DNA of 9,687 bases, from assembly GCA_025455285.1 (NCBI GenBank), contig JALOMU010000059.1, forward strand, positions 1 through 9,687, read 5' to 3'. The position numbers and the translations under genes are program-made. The DNA is from Flavihumibacter sp. (lineage in GTDB: Bacteria; Bacteroidota; Bacteroidia; Chitinophagales; Chitinophagaceae). The stretch's first letter is position 1; each line of letters begins with the position of its first letter. The notes beneath the pieces were generated by a model. It was not told where the DNA came from. It worked only from the letters and a program-made list of their open reading frames with translations, and did no database searches. Positions 6,258 to 9,687 of this stretch are shown here, piece by piece.

Positions 6258-7514
6258 ATGCCAACACGCTTAATCAAAAGCAGCCTCCTGGCAGGAGCGC
6301 TGCTGCTTTGCACCGGAATTATTTATTCTTCTGTAGCTAGTTCAACAAAAACGCGGAAGACAAAAGCTTCCTCCTCCAGTAAATCAACCAGCATTGAATC
6401 CATCGGAACACCATCTTATGCAAACCCGGTAAATGACAATCCAAAAAAAATATCAGCGCCTCCGTCTGCCCGAAAAATTCAGGTGGCCATCCTGCTGGAT
6501 GTGAGTAATAGCATGGACGGCCTAATTTCCCAGGCGAAGGCCCAGCTCTGGAACATGGTGAGCCTGCTTGGAAAGTCCAACTGTGATGGGTATACGCCAA
6601 AAATCGAGATTGCATTGTATGAATACGGCCGTTCCTCCAATAAGCCTTCCGCTGGATATGTTGAACAGATCACACCATTCACAACAGACCTGGATGAGGT
6701 GTCTAAACAACTCTTCCGGTTGACTACAATGGGAGGAGATGAATATTGTGGACAGGTTATGTACAATTCACTGAATGAATTGAAATGGGAGGATGGCCCC
6801 GATCATTACAAAGTGATTTTCATTGCAGGGAACGAAGACTTTTTGCAGGGCAATCTCCCTTTTACGAAAGCCTGTGCTATCGCAAAGCAAAAACAGGTTG
6901 TGGTAAACACTATTTATTGCGGTGATCGAATGCAGGGATTAAATGAACATTGGAACCTTGGCGCTGAGTGTGGTAATGGCAGTTTTACACATATTAACTC
7001 CAACGCGGCTATTGACCTGGTTGCTACTCCATACGATGACCGCTTATTTGAACTGAACAAAGTCCTGAATGCAACCTACATTGGATATGGACAACTGGGC
7101 CGCGAAAGCAAAGTCAAACAGGAAGAAGCTGATGCACAAAACTATGAATTGAATAAGCCGGCAGCAGCAGAACGGGTACTAGTAAAAGGAAAAAAATCAT
7201 TATACACGAATTCCCAGTGGGACCTGGTAGATGCACAGGAAGCAGACCCCCAATTTTACAACAAAGTAGCACCATCCGCTCTCCCTGAATCAATCCGGTC
7301 CAAATCAAGGGCTGAAATCAAAGCCTATATTGAGTCGCTCGCCTCCAAAAGAAAAGAAATTCAAAAAGAGCTGGAACTCATTCAGGCTCAGCGTGAAAAA
7401 TTCATCCTTACCGAAAAAGCCAAAAAAACAGGCTCCGCTGAGCAGACACTAGCCACAGAAATGGAAAAGATCCTCCGGGAACAAGCACGCCGCACTGGTA
7501 TCCAGATCCCCTAA
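6258..7514 (+). CDS. Exported vWA-domain protein with helical C-terminus
   Basis: The protein has 418 residues. Residues 1-29 form a signal peptide (M-P-T-R, hydrophobic core, cleavage probably near V-A-S-S); C18 is not in a lipobox, so it is secreted and not lipidated. A Ser/Lys-rich linker runs to ~70. The vWA domain covers ~73-275, with a complete MIDAS start D-V-S-N-S-M (Asp81, Ser83, Ser85), the probable MIDAS threonine in L-T-T-M-G-G-D-E (156 or 157), and the family block I-F-I-A-G-N-E-D-F at 187-195, followed by Q-G. Five cysteines (109, 164, 205, 221, 238) in the domain may form disulfides in the periplasm. The C-terminal ~345-412 is a charged, heptad-like helix. vWA domains bind protein partners through a metal ion; the partner here is unknown, and no MoxR ATPase or other vWA gene is adjacent. 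The ATG at 6258 is fixed by the signal peptide; no Shine-Dalgarno is seen. A long hairpin begins three bases after the stop. Confidence 0.9.
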   Translation: MPTRLIKSSLLAGALLLCTGIIYSSVASSTKTRKTKASSSSKSTSIESIGTPSYANPVNDNPKKISAPPSARKIQVAILLDVSNSMDGLISQAKAQLWNMVSLLGKSNCDGYTPKIEIALYEYGRSSNKPSAGYVEQITPFTTDLDEVSKQLFRLTTMGGDEYCGQVMYNSLNELKWEDGPDHYKVIFIAGNEDFLQGNLPFTKACAIAKQKQVVVNTIYCGDRMQGLNEHWNLGAECGNGSFTHINSNAAIDLVATPYDDRLFELNKVLNATYIGYGQLGRESKVKQEEADAQNYELNKPAAAERVLVKGKKSLYTNSQWDLVDAQEADPQFYNKVAPSALPESIRSKSRAEIKAYIESLASKRKEIQKELELIQAQREKFILTEKAKKTGSAEQTLATEMEKILREQARRTGIQIP

Positions 7515-7517
7515 TCC

Positions 7518-7548
7518 CTCACCCGTCCGGTGCCACCGGTCGGGTGAG
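7518..7548. repeat. Long GC-rich palindrome carrying the third CACCGGTCGG copy (possible terminator)
   Basis: A near-perfect inverted repeat is centred on base 7533: 7518-7532 pairs with 7534-7548, with one T-T mismatch (7526/7540). A realistic fold leaves a 5-base loop. It begins three bases after the vWA stop codon, where a terminator would be expected, but AAAAGC and not a T run follows, so Rho-independent termination on the plus strand is doubtful. Its right arm contains CACCGGTCGGGT, the same unit found twice after the fucosidase, which points to a repeat family. Confidence 0.7.
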
Positions 7549-7568
7549 AAAAGCTGGGGAAAACACGC

Positions 7569-7600
7569 TTTCTGCATGGGGCCATTTCTATGTAAATTGC
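7569..7600 (+). promoter_or_regulatory. Weak candidate Bacteroidota-type promoter for the helicase gene
   Basis: TTTC at 7569-7572 and TAAATTGC at 7593-7600 are separated by 20 bases. This resembles the Bacteroidota vegetative promoter pattern TTTG, about 19-21 bases, TAnnTTTG, with one mismatch in the first box and an imperfect second box. It would start transcription near 7607 and give a leader of roughly 45 bases before the helicase ATG. This is pattern matching only and could be chance. Confidence 0.22.
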
Positions 7601-7651
7601 AGGCTTGTCGCTGGATCTTTCGATCGTCTAAACCAGCGCCGCCCGAATTTG

Positions 7652-9687
7652 ATGAAGCAAGATTACCTGCAAGATTACCTGAACGGACTAAATGAGCAAC
7701 AGCGAGCCGCTGTATTACATAAAGATGGCCCCCTAATGATTGTGGCAGGCGCGGGTAGTGGAAAAACCAAGGTGTTAACCACGAGGATCGCACACCTGAT
7801 GTCTTTCCATCGGGTTGATGCTTTTAATATTCTGGCCCTGACGTTTACCAATAAAGCGGCAAAGGAGATGAAAGAAAGGATTGAAAAAATCCTGGGAAAC
7901 TCGGATGCAAGGAATCTTTACGTCGGAACCTTCCACTCTGTATTCGCACGCATTTTAAGAAGCGAAGCACATCATCTGGGATATCCCAACTCCTTTACCA
8001 TCTACGATACTGATGATGCTAAATCTGTGCTGAAAGCGGTAATCAACGAACTGAACCTGGATGATAAGCTCTACAAGCCGAATGTTGTATACAACAGGAT
8101 CAGTTCTGCTAAAAACGCACTGGTTGGTCCGGCTGAATATGCCCAGGATTACTATATCCAGCAGGAAGACAGTCGCTCTAACAGGCCCGCCATCGCTCAG
8201 ATTTATGCTGCCTATGCCAAGCGCTGCTTTAAGAACGGGGCGATGGATTTTGATGACCTGCTGATCAAAATGTATGAGCTACTGAAACATTTTCCAGAAT
8301 CCCTTCACAAATACCAGCACAAATTCAAATATATCCTGATTGATGAGTACCAGGATACCAACCCTGCACAGTATGAGATCATCAAACTGCTGGGAGCGGC
8401 TCACGAAAATGTATGCGTAGTGGGAGATGATGCACAGTCGATTTATTCCTTCCGTGGCGCCACCATCCAGAATATTCTACAGTTTCAGAAAGATTACGAT
8501 GATGTTCAGGTAATCAAACTGGAACAGAATTACCGCAGTACGAAAAGCATTCTGAATGTTGCCAATGAAGTTATTAATAACAACAAGGGGCAGATTCCAA
8601 AAGAACTCTGGACAGAGAATGCGGAAGGGGAAAAGATCCGGTTGGTTCGCACAATGACAGATAACGAAGAAGGGAAATTTGTAGCGGATACGATCCAGGA
8701 ACAAAAACTGCGCAATCATTTTAGCAACCGCGACTTCGCCATCTTATATAGAACCAATGCACAAAGCCGGGCTTTTGAAGAAAGTTTGCGCAGGATGGGT
8801 ATTGCCTATACCATGTATGGCGGTGTAAGTTTTTATGCGCGTAAAGAAATCAAAGATTTTGTTGCCTACCTCAGGTTAATTGTAAACACCCGGGATGAAG
8901 AAGCGCTCAAAAGAATTATAAATTATCCGGTTCGGGGAATTGGCAAAACCACCATCGATAAGATCCTGCTGATGGCCAATACCCATAATATCACGATGTG
9001 GGAAGTGATAGAGAACGCTGCACTGGCAGGGTTCAAAGCGGGTACACTTGAAGCAATCGAACAGTTTGTTACGATGATCAAGGGTTGCCAAAGCATGCTC
9101 GCTTCTAAAAATGCATATGATGTTGCATTTCATGTGGGCAAGCAGGCAAATATCGTAAAGGAATTATTCAATGATAAAACGGTTGAAGGTTTACAGCGCT
9201 ACGAAAACGTGCAGGAACTATTGAACTCAATCAAGGAATTCACAGAGACTCCCAGCAATGATGAAGGGGAAGTGGGCGACAAGGGATTAGCTGCTTATTT
9301 ACAGCAAATTACCCTCCTGACCGATGCGGATGAAAAAGATCCGAATGCAGATACTGTTAAATTGATGACCATCCATGCGGCAAAGGGGCTGGAATTTCCG
9401 GTTGTGTTTGCAGCAGGACTGGAAGAAATGTTGTTTCCAAATGCAATGAGCATCAATACAAGAGAAGAACTGGAGGAAGAACGCCGGCTATTTTATGTGG
9501 TTATCACCCGTGCTAAACAGAAACTCTGGATCACCTACGCTAATACCCGGTATAAATTCGGGCAACTGCAACAGAACGAACCCAGTCGGTTTATTGATGA
9601 AATTCCTAACCAGTACCTGGATCGGACTTTTGCCGGAGGGGGCTCCAGAAATCAGGGGGCAAGTTATTCACAAGGCTCAGCATTTGA
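7652..9687 (+). CDS. uvrD: UvrD/PcrA-type superfamily 1A DNA helicase, C-terminus cut by window edge
   Basis: The frame is open from the ATG at 7652 to the last base, giving 678 complete codons; roughly 80-100 residues should be missing from a family usually ~720-780 long. It is an ATP-driven 3'-5' DNA translocase and helicase of nucleotide excision repair, mismatch repair and replication-fork upkeep. All SF1A motifs are present in order: Q motif L-N-E-Q-Q-R (14-19), Walker A A-G-A-G-S-G-K-T (32-39, Lys38), T-F-T-N-K-A-A, motif II D-E-Y-Q-D-T (231-236), motif III G-D-D-A-Q-S-I-Y-S-F-R-G (258-269), motif IV E-Q-N-Y-R-S (291-296), motif V T-I-H-A-A-K-G-L-E-F (from 573) and motif VI E-E-R-R-L-F-Y-V-V-I-T-R-A ending near 621 (Arg620). 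A Gly/Ser/Gln-rich linker has begun at the edge, as before the C-terminal RNA-polymerase-binding tail of UvrD/PcrA. The lack of RecB/AddA nuclease-type features and the close motif matches favour UvrD/PcrA over Rep or RecB. The N-terminus carries a duplicated Q-D-Y-L. Confidence 0.95.
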   Translation, partial: MKQDYLQDYLNGLNEQQRAAVLHKDGPLMIVAGAGSGKTKVLTTRIAHLMSFHRVDAFNILALTFTNKAAKEMKERIEKILGNSDARNLYVGTFHSVFARILRSEAHHLGYPNSFTIYDTDDAKSVLKAVINELNLDDKLYKPNVVYNRISSAKNALVGPAEYAQDYYIQQEDSRSNRPAIAQIYAAYAKRCFKNGAMDFDDLLIKMYELLKHFPESLHKYQHKFKYILIDEYQDTNPAQYEIIKLLGAAHENVCVVGDDAQSIYSFRGATIQNILQFQKDYDDVQVIKLEQNYRSTKSILNVANEVINNNKGQIPKELWTENAEGEKIRLVRTMTDNEEGKFVADTIQEQKLRNHFSNRDFAILYRTNAQSRAFEESLRRMGIAYTMYGGVSFYARKEIKDFVAYLRLIVNTRDEEALKRIINYPVRGIGKTTIDKILLMANTHNITMWEVIENAALAGFKAGTLEAIEQFVTMIKGCQSMLASKNAYDVAFHVGKQANIVKELFNDKTVEGLQRYENVQELLNSIKEFTETPSNDEGEVGDKGLAAYLQQITLLTDADEKDPNADTVKLMTIHAAKGLEFPVVFAAGLEEMLFPNAMSINTREELEEERRLFYVVITRAKQKLWITYANTRYKFGQLQQNEPSRFIDEIPNQYLDRTFAGGGSRNQGASYSQGSAF
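7658..7681 (+). repeat. Perfect 12-base tandem duplication at the helicase N-terminus
   Basis: The unit CAAGATTACCTG occurs twice back to back (7658-7669 and 7670-7681), in frame, encoding Q-D-Y-L-Q-D-Y-L at residues 3-10. It lies ahead of the conserved Q motif, so the ATPase core is unaffected. Identity at every base, including synonymous positions, implies a recent duplication or slippage event. Confidence 0.9.

Noticed and set aside
7449..7793. Minus-strand frame spanning the gap between the vWA and helicase genes
   Set aside because: It covers the palindrome at 7518-7548 and the starts and ends of two real genes. The translation shows no domain, and no promoter or start signal supports it.
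1..9687. CRISPR array, tRNA or rRNA genes, insertion sequence, prophage or defence island
   Set aside because: No regularly spaced repeats, cloverleaf-like sequences, transposase or integrase motifs or terminal inverted repeats were seen. UvrD-like helicases occur in some defence systems, but this one has the complete housekeeping UvrD/PcrA motif set and no partner gene in view.

Overview
The window looks like chromosomal DNA from a member of the Bacteroidota, probably a Chitinophagaceae-like species. The evidence is the set of family types: a DUF5117/DUF4953-type exported zinc metalloprotease, small Cys-lipobox lipoproteins, a lipoprotein GH29 fucosidase with C-terminal beta-sandwich domains, and an exported vWA protein of a type common in this phylum. 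Shine-Dalgarno sites are also missing or very weak in front of almost every gene. Base composition and codon use look even throughout. There is no sign of a phage, transposon, CRISPR array, tRNA or rRNA, and no gene-free stretch longer than about 175 bases.

Layout, left to right. (1) 1-1809 (+): the C-terminal ~600 residues of a metzincin-like protease whose start lies outside the window, closed by a strong hairpin at 1829-1859. (2) 1963-2496 (+): a small lipoprotein of unknown function. It runs tail to tail into (3) 2491-3279 (-), a TspO/MBR-related multi-pass membrane protein. The two stop codons share one TTATAA palindrome inside a terminator hairpin. (4) 3384-4037 (+): a short WYL-type regulator divergent from the TspO-like gene. 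(5) 4130-6085 (+): a lipoprotein alpha-L-fucosidase (GH29, probably subfamily B) 92 bases behind the regulator. (6) 6258-7514 (+): a secreted vWA-domain protein with a helical C-terminus. (7) 7652-9687 (+): a UvrD/PcrA helicase cut off by the right edge.

The genes do not form one evident system. The clearest possible functional pair is the WYL regulator with the downstream fucosidase, and this rests only on proximity and shared strand. Envelope and secreted functions dominate (protease, lipoprotein, membrane protein, fucosidase, vWA protein), with a housekeeping DNA-repair helicase at the right end.

The least explained structure is intergenic. The 10-mer CACCGGTCGG occurs three times, all between genes: twice around a small hairpin after the fucosidase, and once as an arm of a long hairpin right after the vWA gene. 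This suggests a dispersed palindromic repeat or a terminator/processing family. A perfect 12-base tandem duplication also extends the helicase N-terminus. I found no convincing new multi-gene system here.
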